From Prochlorococcus sp. AG-402-I20 (GTDB lineage Bacteria; Cyanobacteriota; Cyanobacteriia; PCC-6307; Cyanobiaceae), in the NCBI GenBank assembly GCA_003216975.1, contig QCHY01000002.1:62001-126000 (forward strand): a stretch of 64,000 nucleotides of DNA. The letters run 5' to 3'. Each line of letters begins with the position of its first letter. The first letter of the stretch is position 1. Positions 48,363-57,405 of the stretch are shown here, in pieces. A model generated the notes under the pieces. The model was not told the origin of the DNA, ran no database searches, and saw only the letters and a program-made list of their open reading frames with translations. Made by a program: the position numbers and the translations under genes.

Positions 48363-49808
48363 ATGTTTGATGAACTAACTAATCAATTTGAAGATGCTGT
48401 TAAGGCATTTAAAGGTGAAGCTAAAATTTCAGATGAAAATGTTGATGAAGCACTTAAGCAGGTTAGGCGAGCTCTATTAGAAGCTGACGTTAGTTTGTCT
48501 GTAGTAAAAGATTTTATCGAAGAAGTAAGAGTAAAGGCTGTTGGTACAGAGGTTGTCAGAGGTATAAATCCTGGTCAGAAATTTATTCAAGTAGTTCATG
48601 AGCAACTTGTAAATGTAATGGGGGGAGAGAATGATCCCCTGGCAAATTCAGAGAAAAAACCAACCGTAATTTTAATGGCTGGACTTCAAGGTGCTGGAAA
48701 GACTACGGCTACAGCAAAACTTGGATTGTTTCTTAAAGAAAAGAATCAAAAGCCATTACTGGTGGCTGCAGATACATACAGACCAGCCGCTATTGATCAA
48801 TTAGTAACTCTTGGAAATCAAATCGGTGTAGAGGTTTTTAATTTAAGTTCAAATTCAAAGCCGGAAGAGATTGCCAGAAGAGGCCTTGAAAAAGCTAGAG
48901 ACGAAGGATTTGACACTGTTCTTGTAGATACTGCTGGGCGGCTTCAAATTGATACCGAGATGATGGGAGAAATGGTTCGAATTAAAGAGGCCGTTCAACC
49001 TGATGAGGTTTTGCTGGTTGTCGATTCAATGATTGGCCAAGAGGCTGCAGACATTACCAGAAGTTTTCATGAAAAAGTAGGAATAACAGGTGCTGTTCTC
49101 ACAAAGCTTGATGGAGACTCAAGAGGTGGAGCTGCTCTTTCTATTAGAAAAATCAGTGGAAAACCAATCAAATTTATAGGGACTGGAGAAAAGGTTGAGG
49201 CATTGCAACCTTTTTATCCCGAGAGGATGGCTAGCAGAATCTTAGGGATGGGTGATGTTTTAACTCTTGTTGAAAAAGCACAGAAAGAAGTTGAGATTGC
49301 TGATGCGGAAATCATGCAAAAGAAGCTTCAAGAAGCAACTTTTGATTTCTCGGATTTCGTAAAACAAATGAGGATGATAAAGAGAATGGGCTCTTTGGGG
49401 GGATTGATAAAAATGATTCCTGGGATGAATAAAATTGATGATGGAATGATCAAAAGCGGAGAAGATCAACTAAAAAAAATCGAGGCAATGATTGGTTCAA
49501 TGTCTGTAGAGGAGAGGAATAAGCCTGAATTATTGGCAGCACAACCATCAAGACGTAGGAGAGTCGCTAGTGGTAGTGGACATCAGCCTGCAGATGTTGA
49601 TAAGGTTCTTGCTGATTTCCAAAGGATGCGAGGCTTGATGAAGCAGATGTCTTCTGGAGAAGGACTTCCTGGCATGGATGGAGGAATCCCTGGAATGTCC
49701 TCATCAGGTGTTAATCCATATCAGTCAAGAAAAGGTAGAGGGGCCCCAGGTTCTGCCCCCCGAAGACAGAGGCCAGTTAAGAAAAAGAAAGGTTTTGGTG
49801 ATCTTTAG
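48363..49808 (+). CDS. ffh: Signal recognition particle protein Ffh (SRP54)
   Basis: GTPase that binds signal sequences and the SRP RNA and delivers ribosomes to the membrane. The 481 residues contain the N domain (1-95), the G domain with P-loop GLQGAGKTTATAKL, DTAGRLQIDTEMM and TKLDGDSRGGAALS, and the Met-rich M domain (about 325-430: FVKQMRMIKRMGSLGGLIKMIPG). The C-terminus is a Gly/Met-rich then basic tail (RRQRPVKKKKGFGDL). The partner RNA (ffs) lies at 22461. rpsP follows 87 nt later, a common pairing. Confidence 0.97.
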   Translation: MFDELTNQFEDAVKAFKGEAKISDENVDEALKQVRRALLEADVSLSVVKDFIEEVRVKAVGTEVVRGINPGQKFIQVVHEQLVNVMGGENDPLANSEKKPTVILMAGLQGAGKTTATAKLGLFLKEKNQKPLLVAADTYRPAAIDQLVTLGNQIGVEVFNLSSNSKPEEIARRGLEKARDEGFDTVLVDTAGRLQIDTEMMGEMVRIKEAVQPDEVLLVVDSMIGQEAADITRSFHEKVGITGAVLTKLDGDSRGGAALSIRKISGKPIKFIGTGEKVEALQPFYPERMASRILGMGDVLTLVEKAQKEVEIADAEIMQKKLQEATFDFSDFVKQMRMIKRMGSLGGLIKMIPGMNKIDDGMIKSGEDQLKKIEAMIGSMSVEERNKPELLAAQPSRRRRVASGSGHQPADVDKVLADFQRMRGLMKQMSSGEGLPGMDGGIPGMSSSGVNPYQSRKGRGAPGSAPRRQRPVKKKKGFGDL

Positions 49809-49895
49809 AGATATCAAAAGGCTAAATTAATCATCTGTGGAGTATTATTAGAATGAAGAACTTTTGAGTTCAATCCACTTACAAATAAATCGAAG

Positions 49896-50228
49896 ATGAT
49901 CAAGCTCCGCCTTAAGCGGTTTGGTAAAAAGCGTGAATCCAGTTTTCGTCTAGTTGCCTGTAATAGCACTTCAAGGCGAGATGGTCGCCCTCTACAAGAG
50001 CTAGGCTTTTACAATCCAAGAACCAAAGAAACTAGGTTAGATACAGAGGCTTTGAGAACTCGACTAGGACAAGGTGCACAACCTACTGATGCAGTAAGAA
50101 CATTATTAGAAAAAGGAGGACTTCTTGAAAAGAAAGTTCGGCCCGCTGAAGTGCTAGGTAAGCAAAAACAAGAAAAAGAAAGATCAGCAAAGAAAAAAGA
50201 TGCAGCTGCATCGGAAACTTCTGAATAA
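49896..50228 (+). CDS. rpsP: 30S ribosomal protein S16
   Basis: Small-subunit ribosomal protein that helps fold the 5' domain of 16S rRNA. The 110 residues begin [20 protein letters not shown], the family opening. ELGFYNPRT and [20 protein letters not shown] follow. A Lys/Glu-rich C-terminal tail (about 85-110) extends beyond the roughly 80-residue E. coli form, as in many cyanobacteria. It is followed by the phoH gene after 37 nt and is likely in one operon with ffh. Confidence 0.97.
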   Translation: MIKLRLKRFGKKRESSFRLVACNSTSRRDGRPLQELGFYNPRTKETRLDTEALRTRLGQGAQPTDAVRTLLEKGGLLEKKVRPAEVLGKQKQEKERSAKKKDAAASETSE

Positions 50229-50265
50229 GAAGTTTTGATGAGTATTAATAACTTCAAGAATATTT

Positions 50266-51243
50266 ATGAATGAAGCAACCACTGAAGGTCGCTTTTGTAT
50301 AGATCTGCCTGATTCCGATTCTGCTACTGCTTTGTCTGGAACTGGTCAGTCAACACTTCATAGATTGGAAACTCTTTCAGGGGCTGCTTTTGTATTGAGA
50401 GGATTGCAACTTGAAATAAAAGGCACTTCTTATCAAATAGAAAGAGCTGCAGCACTAGTTGAATTGGTTAGACCAATTTGGGAAGAAGGACAAATTGTTT
50501 CTGCCGTTGATTTATATGCCGCGGCGAAAGCATTAGACAATGGAAAAAAAAATGATCACGCTAAATCAACAAATAAAGTTTTAGCTAAAAGTCAAAGAGG
50601 AAATCTTCTAAGACCAAGAACAATTAGACAAAAATTTTATGTAGAAGCTATGGAAAAAAGTGATCTTACTTTTGCTTTAGGCCCAGCAGGAACAGGTAAA
50701 ACATTTTTAGCAACTGTATTAGCTGTGAGAATGCTAACTGAGAGAAAAATTGAGAAAATTATTTTAACAAGACCTGCAGTTGAAGCTGGAGAAAGATTGG
50801 GCTTTTTACCTGGAGACTTACAGCAAAAGGTTGATCCTTATTTAAGACCTTTATATGATTCTCTACACTCTTTACTTGGACAAGAAAAAACTAATTTACT
50901 TATTGAAAAGAACGTGATTGAAGTTGCTCCCTTGGCATATATGCGAGGCAGAACTTTAGAAGAATCTTTTGTGATACTTGATGAAGCTCAAAATACGACT
51001 CAAGCGCAAATGAGAATGGTTCTTACTCGTTTAGGTGAAAGATCAAGAATGGTGGTAACTGGGGATATAACCCAAGTTGACTTGCCATTTGGACAAATGA
51101 GTGGACTTGTTGAAGCAGCAAATTTACTCGAAAAGGTTGATGGGATTTCAGTTTGCAGGCTTACCTCAGCAGATGTAGTAAGACATCCACTTGTTCAAAG
51201 TGTTGTTGATGCTTACGCAGAGTTAGATAAAAAAAGACGATAG
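50266..51243 (+). CDS. phoH: PhoH family ATPase
   Basis: A 325-residue protein of the PhoH/PhoL type, ATP-binding and helicase-like, proposed to act in RNA metabolism; the exact role is unsettled. The Walker A motif GPAGTGKTFLATVLA lies at about 139-153. Walker B is VILDEAQNTTQAQMRM, and TGDITQVDLP is the sensor motif. The N-terminal 100 residues resemble a KH-like domain. It sits after rpsP in a rightward series. No phosphate box was sought, and the name does not imply phosphate control. Confidence 0.94.
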   Translation: MNEATTEGRFCIDLPDSDSATALSGTGQSTLHRLETLSGAAFVLRGLQLEIKGTSYQIERAAALVELVRPIWEEGQIVSAVDLYAAAKALDNGKKNDHAKSTNKVLAKSQRGNLLRPRTIRQKFYVEAMEKSDLTFALGPAGTGKTFLATVLAVRMLTERKIEKIILTRPAVEAGERLGFLPGDLQQKVDPYLRPLYDSLHSLLGQEKTNLLIEKNVIEVAPLAYMRGRTLEESFVILDEAQNTTQAQMRMVLTRLGERSRMVVTGDITQVDLPFGQMSGLVEAANLLEKVDGISVCRLTSADVVRHPLVQSVVDAYAELDKKRR

Positions 51244-51318
51244 GGTCATCCGCATTCACATTCATGGAGACTTATTTTTTTTGTGCCAAAATGGGTATTA
51301 ATAATTATCTGGTGCGTT

Positions 51319-52056
51319 ATGCCAGCAAACAGCAATTTTCAACAAGCTATTCGTGAAGCACAATCAAGTGCGCTCATTGGCCCAAATGTAGTTAATAAAG
51401 CCTTGCCTTATGTAGGCGGAGGAATGGCATTAACCGGATTAGGTGTATTAGGAGGACTTTCTTTACAAGCAACTAACAATCCTTTATTTGGTCCACTATT
51501 TATAGTCGCATTTATTGCAGAAATAGTTTTATTTTTCATGGCAAGCAGTGCTGCCAATAATGCAAATAATTCTAAAGCGCTTCCACTATTGACCGGATTC
51601 AGCTTGCTTACTGGTTTTACTCTAAGTGGGATTGTTGGGTTAGCAATTCAAGTTGCAGGGATGGGAGCAATAGGAACAGCTGTATTTGCTACTGGAATCA
51701 CCTTCGTGATTGCCTCTTCTGTAGGTAGAAAAATGAGTGATAACGTCGGTCAAGCTTTGCAAGGTGCCGTTGGTCTTGGTTTGCTTGGTCTGATTATTGC
51801 AATGGTTTTCCAGTTCATTGGTGGATTATTTGCTCCAGGAATGTTTGGAGGCAGCGGCTTTGAGCTAATGATTGCTGGCTTTGGAACTGTACTTTTTGTT
51901 GCGATGTCTTTTGTAGATTTCTACACTATGCCAAGAAGGTACAATGATGAACAGTATTTAGCAGGTGCATTAGGAATGTACTTAACTTATATAAATTTAT
52001 TTGTTTTTGTTCTTCGTCTGATTATTGCTCTACAAGGTGGTGGCAGAAGAGATTAA
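51319..52056 (+). CDS. Bax inhibitor-1 (BI-1/YccA) family membrane protein
   Basis: A 245-residue protein with seven hydrophobic helices, characteristic of the BI-1/YbhL/TMBIM family, which may act as pH-sensitive ion (calcium) channels or membrane protease regulators. The block VDFYTMPRRYNDEQYLAGALGMYLTYINLF near the C-terminus matches the family end (Y-DT-x, A-LY-D-x-NLF). ATG 51319 (MPANSNFQQAIRE) is better than the upstream ATG/GTG in frame, which adds a hydrophobic peptide not seen in the family. A long bidirectional terminator follows directly. Confidence 0.9.
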   Translation: MPANSNFQQAIREAQSSALIGPNVVNKALPYVGGGMALTGLGVLGGLSLQATNNPLFGPLFIVAFIAEIVLFFMASSAANNANNSKALPLLTGFSLLTGFTLSGIVGLAIQVAGMGAIGTAVFATGITFVIASSVGRKMSDNVGQALQGAVGLGLLGLIIAMVFQFIGGLFAPGMFGGSGFELMIAGFGTVLFVAMSFVDFYTMPRRYNDEQYLAGALGMYLTYINLFVFVLRLIIALQGGGRRD

Positions 52057-52063
52057 GACTAAT

Positions 52064-52115
52064 AAATTGCAACATAAAAAAAGAGCCGAAAGGCTCTTTT
52101 TTTATGTTGCAATTT
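52064..52115. terminator. Bidirectional terminator between convergent genes
   Basis: A perfect 24-bp stem (52064-52087 with 52092-52115) is closed by a GAAA loop. Its GC-rich top is AAGAGCC/GGCTCTT flanked by A7 and T7 tracts, so it ends transcription from both directions. It overlaps the last codons and stop of the leftward gene at 52102. Confidence 0.9.
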
Positions 52116-52614
52116 CATAAATACTTTCTGATATTGCATTAATTTGCTCATCGTTATACCCCCATTTATTAAGAAACGTCAAATCCGTTCCATTCCCTTT
52201 TGTTGCTTCAAGCAAAACATCTAAACGTTTTTTTACCTTAGTCGAATCTAATAGCTTAAGTAATTCAATACACCGGATTTTTATTCTCTCTGATTGGATT
52301 TCCTGCGGATCTTTATTATTTCGGTGTGTAATTATCATCGCTGAACTCATAGCAAGATTCTTTACGGTTAAGTCAACAACGATTTCTCCAGAACTTCTTA
52401 ATTTAAAAATTAATGCATCAGGCAATCTATCTATTAAAGGGCAATCTATTGAGAGACTTACAGCAAAAAATCCTCTTGCACCCTCTACTGTTTTAATAAG
52501 CTCGCCAATGCGATCAGAAATAACTTCGTCACTTATTTCATCATTTTCCCAACTTTTGCACCAAATCATTGATGCTTGCATAGCCTCTTTAAAAGTTGGT
52601 TTCTGTTCATTCAT
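52102..52614 (-). CDS. Conserved hypothetical protein, cyanobacterial
   Basis: A 170-residue soluble protein, MNEQKPTFKEAMQASMIWCKS and so on. It is mostly helical with a central beta section (GARGFFAVSLSIDCPLIDRLPD, SSGEIVVDLTVKNLAMSSAM). The pattern of a short acidic start and DRIGELIKTVEGARGFF looks like a family conserved in marine picocyanobacteria, but I cannot name it. There is no membrane segment, metal motif or catalytic triad visible. It is divergent from era and shares a terminator with the BI-1 gene. Confidence 0.78.
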   Translation of the reverse strand: MNEQKPTFKEAMQASMIWCKSWENDEISDEVISDRIGELIKTVEGARGFFAVSLSIDCPLIDRLPDALIFKLRSSGEIVVDLTVKNLAMSSAMIITHRNNKDPQEIQSERIKIRCIELLKLLDSTKVKKRLDVLLEATKGNGTDLTFLNKWGYNDEQINAISESIYEIAT

Positions 52615-52665
52615 GGTTTTATTGCTCTTTTAGAGTAAGGCTATAGATAATCGTAGAGAAAGAAA

Positions 52666-53607
52666 ATGTCTTTGGGAGATTTAAATCAAGAGAATTTTAA
52701 GTCAGGATTTATTGCATTAATAGGTAGACCCAATGTTGGCAAATCAACTTTCATAAACAAATTTATTGGTGAGAAAATAGCAATTACATCACCCATCGCT
52801 CAAACCACTAGAAATCGATTAAAAGTAATACTTACTAATGAAAATTCTCAAATTATTTTTGTAGATACTCCTGGTATTCATAAACCCCATCATTTATTAG
52901 GTGAAAGACTTGTTCAGAGTGCTAAGAGATCTATTGGAGAAGTGGATGCAGTTTTAGTTATTTTTGAAGCCAATCATTCTCCAGGTAGGGGTGATGCATT
53001 TATTCTGAATTTGATTAGAAATTTACAAATACCAGTGATTATTGCCTTGAATAAATGGGATCTTGTTCAATTGAGTCAATTTAAAGAAAGGAAGAATGAA
53101 TATTTGGATTTTTTTGAGGGTACAAATTGGCCAGTATTTTGTTGTAGTGCTCTTACAGGTCAGGGATGTAATGAATTGATTAATGAAATAGAAGAAAAAC
53201 TACCTTTGGGACCTCAGTTGTATCCAAGTCATATGACTTGTGACCATCCTGAGAAGTTTTTAATGGCTGAATTTATAAGAGAACAAGTGTTAATTAATAC
53301 ACGCGAAGAGGTCCCTCATAGTGTTGCAGTCTCTATTGATAAAATTGAAGATATACCCTCGAAAAAAAAATCTAAAGAAAGTCCCAGAACAGGTATTCTT
53401 GCAACTATTTGTGTTGAGAAAAAAAGTCAGAAAGGAATTTTAATTGGTAAAGGTGGAAGTATGTTGAAGAAAATTGGACAGGAATCTAGACTCCAAATTC
53501 AAACTTTAATTAATGGAAATGTTTATTTAGAATTGTTTGTTAAAGTTGTTCCTGACTGGAGAAGTAAATCTTCTCGGCTTAATGAGTTTGGTTATGAAGG
53601 GAGCTAA
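52666..53607 (+). CDS. era: GTPase Era
   Basis: Ribosome assembly GTPase that binds the 3' end of 16S rRNA. The 313 residues have G1 [10 protein letters not shown] (20-29), G2 with TTRNR, G3 VDTPGIHKP and G4 NKWD. The KH domain contains [16 protein letters not shown] small insert of Lys/Ser ([12 protein letters not shown], about 235-246) lies before the KH strand. trmD-ispF follows 5 nt downstream, so they are one operon. Confidence 0.96.
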   Translation: MSLGDLNQENFKSGFIALIGRPNVGKSTFINKFIGEKIAITSPIAQTTRNRLKVILTNENSQIIFVDTPGIHKPHHLLGERLVQSAKRSIGEVDAVLVIFEANHSPGRGDAFILNLIRNLQIPVIIALNKWDLVQLSQFKERKNEYLDFFEGTNWPVFCCSALTGQGCNELINEIEEKLPLGPQLYPSHMTCDHPEKFLMAEFIREQVLINTREEVPHSVAVSIDKIEDIPSKKKSKESPRTGILATICVEKKSQKGILIGKGGSMLKKIGQESRLQIQTLINGNVYLELFVKVVPDWRSKSSRLNEFGYEGS

Positions 53608-53612
53608 TTTAT

Positions 53613-54839
53613 ATGAGTAAATTCAGGTTTGATGTAGTAAGCCTTTACCCAGAGGCATTTAAAAATTTTTTTAATCATGGACTTATAAAAAAGGCATTTG
53701 AAGAGAAGATTGCATCAATTCATATACACAATCCTCGTGACCATGCAATAGATAATTATCGAAAAGTTGACGATGAACCATATGGGGGAGGCGTTGGAAT
53801 GGTCTTGAAGCCAGAACCTTATTTTTCGATATTTGATCAAGTTCCAAAGCTCAATAAAAAGAAGGTACTTTTAATGACTCCACAAGGGAGAAAAATATCT
53901 CAATCTGATTTTTTTAGGTGGTCAAAAGAAGATCAACTCATATTGATATGTGGTAGCTATGAGGGGTTTGATGAGAGGATTCGGACTCTCGCTGATGAAG
54001 AAATTTCAATTGGAGACTTTGTTCTTACAGGTGGAGAAATTCCTGCAATAACTGTGATTAATGGAGTAGTACGTCTTTTGCCTGGAACATTAGGTAGTGC
54101 CGAATCATTAGACGAGGAAAGTCATAATGAGTTCCTTTTAGAACATCCGCAATACACTCGACCCTCAGAGTTCAAAGGTATGAAAGTTCCTGATGTCCTA
54201 CTAAGTGGTAACCATAAATTAATTAAAGAATGGAGGCAGAAGCAAAGAGAAATCAGAACGCAGTCCCGCAGACCCGATTTGTTCGAACTTTGGAAGCTCG
54301 ACCAATTATCATTCGATAAAAGAAGTTCATTATTGAAAACTGAAGTGCGCTTAAGAATAGGAAACGGTTATGACATGCACAGATTGGTTCCTGGTCGCCC
54401 TTTGATACTCGGAGGGGTCAAGTTAAACCATCCTGAAGGTTTAGGTCTTGATGGACATAGTGATGCAGATGTTCTTACTCATGCAATTATGGATGCCATT
54501 TTAGGAGCATTATCTTTGGGAGATATTGGAAAGTATTTCCCTCCAGATGACCCTAAATGGAAAAATGCAGATAGCTTGATTCTTCTTGAACAGGTAGTGG
54601 AATTAATTGAAAAGAAAGGTTGGCAAATTCAAAATATTGATTCAGTTGTTGTAGCTGAAAGGCCAAAATTAAAACCTTATATTGACTTGATGAAAGAGAA
54701 AATATCTAAGAAAATAGGAGTTGACATTGATGATATAGGAGTTAAAGCAACTACAAATGAGAAATTAGGTGCTGAAGGGAGAGAGGAAGGTATATGTTGT
54801 CATGCAGTTGTTTTGATGAAAAGAAATGAAAACAAGTAG
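53613..54839 (+). CDS. trmD-ispF: Fused TrmD tRNA (guanine-N1) methyltransferase and IspF (MECDP synthase)
   Basis: A single 408-codon frame encodes two complete enzymes. Residues 1-240 are TrmD, which methylates G37 of tRNAs: [37 protein letters not shown], knot region present. From about 245, [36 protein letters not shown] and [15 protein letters not shown] form IspF, a metal enzyme of isoprenoid (MEP) synthesis. The junction shows no stop. TTG at 54333 (residue 241) and GTG at 54345 could start IspF internally. Seen: one open frame. Inference: a fused protein or recent stop loss. Confidence 0.9.
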   Translation: MSKFRFDVVSLYPEAFKNFFNHGLIKKAFEEKIASIHIHNPRDHAIDNYRKVDDEPYGGGVGMVLKPEPYFSIFDQVPKLNKKKVLLMTPQGRKISQSDFFRWSKEDQLILICGSYEGFDERIRTLADEEISIGDFVLTGGEIPAITVINGVVRLLPGTLGSAESLDEESHNEFLLEHPQYTRPSEFKGMKVPDVLLSGNHKLIKEWRQKQREIRTQSRRPDLFELWKLDQLSFDKRSSLLKTEVRLRIGNGYDMHRLVPGRPLILGGVKLNHPEGLGLDGHSDADVLTHAIMDAILGALSLGDIGKYFPPDDPKWKNADSLILLEQVVELIEKKGWQIQNIDSVVVAERPKLKPYIDLMKEKISKKIGVDIDDIGVKATTNEKLGAEGREEGICCHAVVLMKRNENK

Positions 54840-55281
54840 AAAGAAAAATTTTATTGAAAAAATATTTAGGTATTTTTTTGTTGCTTTGATTACTCTTTCT
54901 ACTATTTTTGGAAACGTGAAAAATATTCAAGCTGAGTCTTTATTAAAAGTGAATTTCCCAAAGGAATCTATTGTCGAGCATCTTAAACTTGATGTCCCGA
55001 AAAAATATAAACATGCTTGGTTAAAAGCCGAACATGGAAGCTGGGAGCCATGGTTGTTGAAACAAAATGGTTTTCTAGGACGCCAACTTTTTTGGGATCC
55101 TAAAGTTGAAGAAGCGACCTTATTAATTGGTTGGGAGTCAAGAGCAGTTTGGAAAAACATCTCTCAGACAGAAATAAATCATATCCAGCAGGATTTCGAA
55201 AAAATTGCCAGAAACGAAACAGGTGAAACTAGTGGAAATCCTTTCCCATTGATTTTTGAAGGGGAATTAAATCCAGAGTAA
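54826..55281 (+). CDS. Exported TIGR03792 family protein
   Basis: A 151-residue protein with a basic N-terminus and a hydrophobic signal segment (about 13-33, [22 protein letters not shown], cut after QAE-like). The mature part ([33 protein letters not shown], and [11 protein letters not shown]) matches the cyanobacterial TIGR03792 family, resembling small monooxygenase-like folds; function is unknown. ATG 54826 overlaps the end of trmD-ispF by 14 nt, and a later ATG is not available, so the overlap is real. Confidence 0.83.
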   Translation: MKTSRKKNFIEKIFRYFFVALITLSTIFGNVKNIQAESLLKVNFPKESIVEHLKLDVPKKYKHAWLKAEHGSWEPWLLKQNGFLGRQLFWDPKVEEATLLIGWESRAVWKNISQTEINHIQQDFEKIARNETGETSGNPFPLIFEGELNPE

Positions 55282-55283
55282 AG

Positions 55284-55931
55284 ATGAATCAATCAATTAT
55301 TGATTTTCAGAGGCGAAGTCGACTTGGTGTGATTGAGGCTATCTGGGGGGAGCATAAAACAATTGAACAAATTTCTGAAATATTGAAAAAATATCAACTT
55401 GAATCTGAAACTGCTTTGGTGACAAGACTGTCCAAAGAAAAAGGAGAGAAACTTTTAGTTGAATTTCCTTCTGCAGAATTTCATGAAATATCTGGTTGTT
55501 TAACTATGGGGGATTTTCAGGAGTGTACTTCTTCTGAGGAAGAAGTAATTATTTTGACTGGAGGAACAAGTGATGTAGGAGTTGCCTCCGAAGCAGAAAT
55601 AGCTTTGAATTTGCATGGAATAAAAACTAAATTGTTGATTGATATTGGTGTCGCAGGACTTCACAGGCTGCTAGATAGGCTTGAAGAAATAAAATCAGCA
55701 AAAGTAGTTATTGCATGTGCCGGCATGGAGGGAGCATTGCCTACGGTACTCGCTGGATTAATTCCTCAGCCAATTATTGGACTTCCAGTTTCAGTCGGAT
55801 ATGGGATTAGTGGTGGAGGTAAAACAGCTATGGAAGGAATGCTTGCAAGTTGTGCACCAGGATTATTAGTAGTGAATATTGATAATGGTTATGGTGCAGC
55901 AATGGCTGCTATTAGAATTTTATTAGCCTAA
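55284..55931 (+). CDS. larB: LarB-like protein (nickel-pincer biosynthesis carboxylase family)
   Basis: A 215-residue protein of the PurE-like LarB family. LarB carboxylates nicotinic acid adenine dinucleotide for the nickel-pincer nucleotide of lactate racemase. Core blocks are VIILTGGTSDVGVASEAEI, DIGVAGLHRLLDR, ACAGMEGALPTVLAGL, GLPVSVGYGISGGGKTAM and VVNIDNGYGAAMAAIRI. No LarC or LarE is seen in the window, so the function here may differ. ATG 55284 is 2 nt after the TIGR03792 stop. Confidence 0.9.
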   Translation: MNQSIIDFQRRSRLGVIEAIWGEHKTIEQISEILKKYQLESETALVTRLSKEKGEKLLVEFPSAEFHEISGCLTMGDFQECTSSEEEVIILTGGTSDVGVASEAEIALNLHGIKTKLLIDIGVAGLHRLLDRLEEIKSAKVVIACAGMEGALPTVLAGLIPQPIIGLPVSVGYGISGGGKTAMEGMLASCAPGLLVVNIDNGYGAAMAAIRILLA

Positions 55932-56065
55932 TCTTTGCTTGAATTTATTTCTAGAACCTGTTCTAACCACAACTTCATGGAATTAGGCAATAGCCCTTTC
56001 TCATAACGGAATATTGCTTCAGTAATAACTGGTGTGTTTATCCATTGAATAGTCTTTTGCCTCAT
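55928..56065 (-). CDS. Possible 45-residue small protein
   Basis: A minus-strand frame MRQKTIQWINTPVITEAIFR and so on, ending INSSKD. It is soluble and helical, with a Trp-Leu-Glu pattern. Its composition is less biased than random AT-rich frames here, and an AGGAG lies 15 nt upstream with an AGAGAG closer. It overlaps the end of larB by 4 nt. No family was recognised. Confidence 0.4.
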   Translation of the reverse strand: MRQKTIQWINTPVITEAIFRYEKGLLPNSMKLWLEQVLEINSSKD

Positions 56066-56130
56066 TACACTCTCTTCTTTCTCCTAAGTTGAGCTATTAA
56101 CTCAAGGAGCGCAAGGGGGTATTTATGGTC

Positions 56131-56322
56131 TTAAGATTCTTCGTCATATTTGCTACCCAGTCTTGTTAGCTCATCACTATTGTTGCTGGATTCAACATCG
56201 AGAAGACGAGTGACTAATTCAGATAAATCTCTTTGAGCGAGCTCTCCTGAGCTTTCCCATTTCATTGAACGAGGTTCTGGTTGCGAAGAAGCCGACACTT
56301 CTATTTTAAAAATGACTGTCAC
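56131..56322 (-). CDS. Small protein with KW-x-S-x-GEL motif
   Basis: A 63-residue acidic protein. A beta-like start (MTVIFKIEVSASSQPEPRSM) is followed by KWESSGELAQRDLSELVTRL and an acidic Ser/Asp/Glu tail. The KW-x-S-x-GEL-x3-D-x6/7-RL pattern is shared with the protein at 11578-11766, so the two form a candidate family. Unlike that protein, the flanking region is acidic rather than basic. It lies 102 nt upstream of nothing obvious and 65 nt from the 45-residue frame on the same strand. Role unknown. Confidence 0.6.
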   Translation of the reverse strand: MTVIFKIEVSASSQPEPRSMKWESSGELAQRDLSELVTRLLDVESSNNSDELTRLGSKYDEES

Positions 56323-56424
56323 GGAATGCTAACTCTTATTTGTATGTTTTTTGACGCTTCTTTACGTAAATAAGATGAAAAAAATATAAAGAAATCAGGT
56401 TTTTTGTTACTTATGACACTGACT

Positions 56425-57387
56425 TTATAAATGTTTAAGATTTGGGTATTGAGTTATTAGCTCTTCTTCTCTCAAAGTCTCTCCTTCTCCGTCAGGTTGC
56501 CAGATAACTTCTAGGGCGATTAGGTCATTTGATGAGATTGATCCTAATAGTCTCAATGCCTCTGTGATTTGTTCGTTGCTTAGGGAATCGTTTAGTCTTA
56601 AATCCTTTTTTGTCGCTACTAAAATCGTAATAGCGATGTATTCATTTGTTGAATCTGAATCACCAGGATTGGATTCATTATTTGTTGGTGTAGTTATTTG
56701 ACCGGAATAGTTTGATGTGAGTTCAGCTTTTAATTTGCTTCTTTCAGTTATTGAGATTCGATTAAATGTTGATTCTGCGGAGGCAAATGGAACGGAACCT
56801 GTTTCTATATTTGAATAGACCCATAATTCAGGCTTCCTTAGTAAGGCGAGTGTTGTGTCTTGAAGAACTCTTTGAAGCCCAGATGAAGTTGAGGTGTTTG
56901 AAGAAGAAGCAAGCTCTCTAAGCTTCATTTGAATCTCTTTTGCACTTGCTAGTAAGCCAATTTGAAACTGTATTAATGAAACTTTGGATGGGTTCGTTGA
57001 TTGAGAAAGTATTGAGTTATTGCTTGAGTTGGAAAAATTTGAAGAGTTTTTAAATGAATTAACAATCACACCAACGATTGACATAAGTATTAAAAACCCA
57101 AAAATCCCACCACCACCAAAGCCAAATATTGGCAATAAGAAAGGAAAGCCAATACCACCACCTCTGTATCCACTCCCATAGCCTCGAAAGTTATTACCTC
57201 CATAGCCTCCGTAATTTTGGCTCCGTGGTGACGGTGACTGAAAACTTCCACCACCAATACGTCCTCCACTGGCCGCTGATGCCGGGTCAGGATTGATAAA
57301 TAAAAAAGAGGAAATTATTGAAGAAATAACTAGAAAAGAAAAAAATCTTTTTCTTTTCAACCAGTTAAAGCGAGTAAGTTTGAACAT
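56425..57387 (-). CDS. DUF1517 family membrane protein with Gly-rich linker
   Basis: A 320-residue cyanobacterial protein. A basic N-terminus and a hydrophobic signal or anchor (about 14-37) are followed by a Gly/Ser/Tyr/Arg-rich stretch (about 40-80, GGRIGGGSFQSPSPRSQNYG) and a second hydrophobic segment (about 82-110). The C-terminal DUF1517 domain (about 130-320: LIQFQIGLLASAKEIQMKLREL, ITILVATKKDLRLND, LEVIWQPDGEGETL) is the family core. Plant homologues are chloroplast proteins of unclear role. It is the last gene in the leftward thiE-thiS-DUF1517 run. Confidence 0.88.
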   Translation of the reverse strand: MFKLTRFNWLKRKRFFSFLVISSIISSFLFINPDPASAASGGRIGGGSFQSPSPRSQNYGGYGGNNFRGYGSGYRGGGIGFPFLLPIFGFGGGGIFGFLILMSIVGVIVNSFKNSSNFSNSSNNSILSQSTNPSKVSLIQFQIGLLASAKEIQMKLRELASSSNTSTSSGLQRVLQDTTLALLRKPELWVYSNIETGSVPFASAESTFNRISITERSKLKAELTSNYSGQITTPTNNESNPGDSDSTNEYIAITILVATKKDLRLNDSLSNEQITEALRLLGSISSNDLIALEVIWQPDGEGETLREEELITQYPNLKHL

Positions 57388-57405
57388 TTATTTTTGTCGG
57401 TTTAA

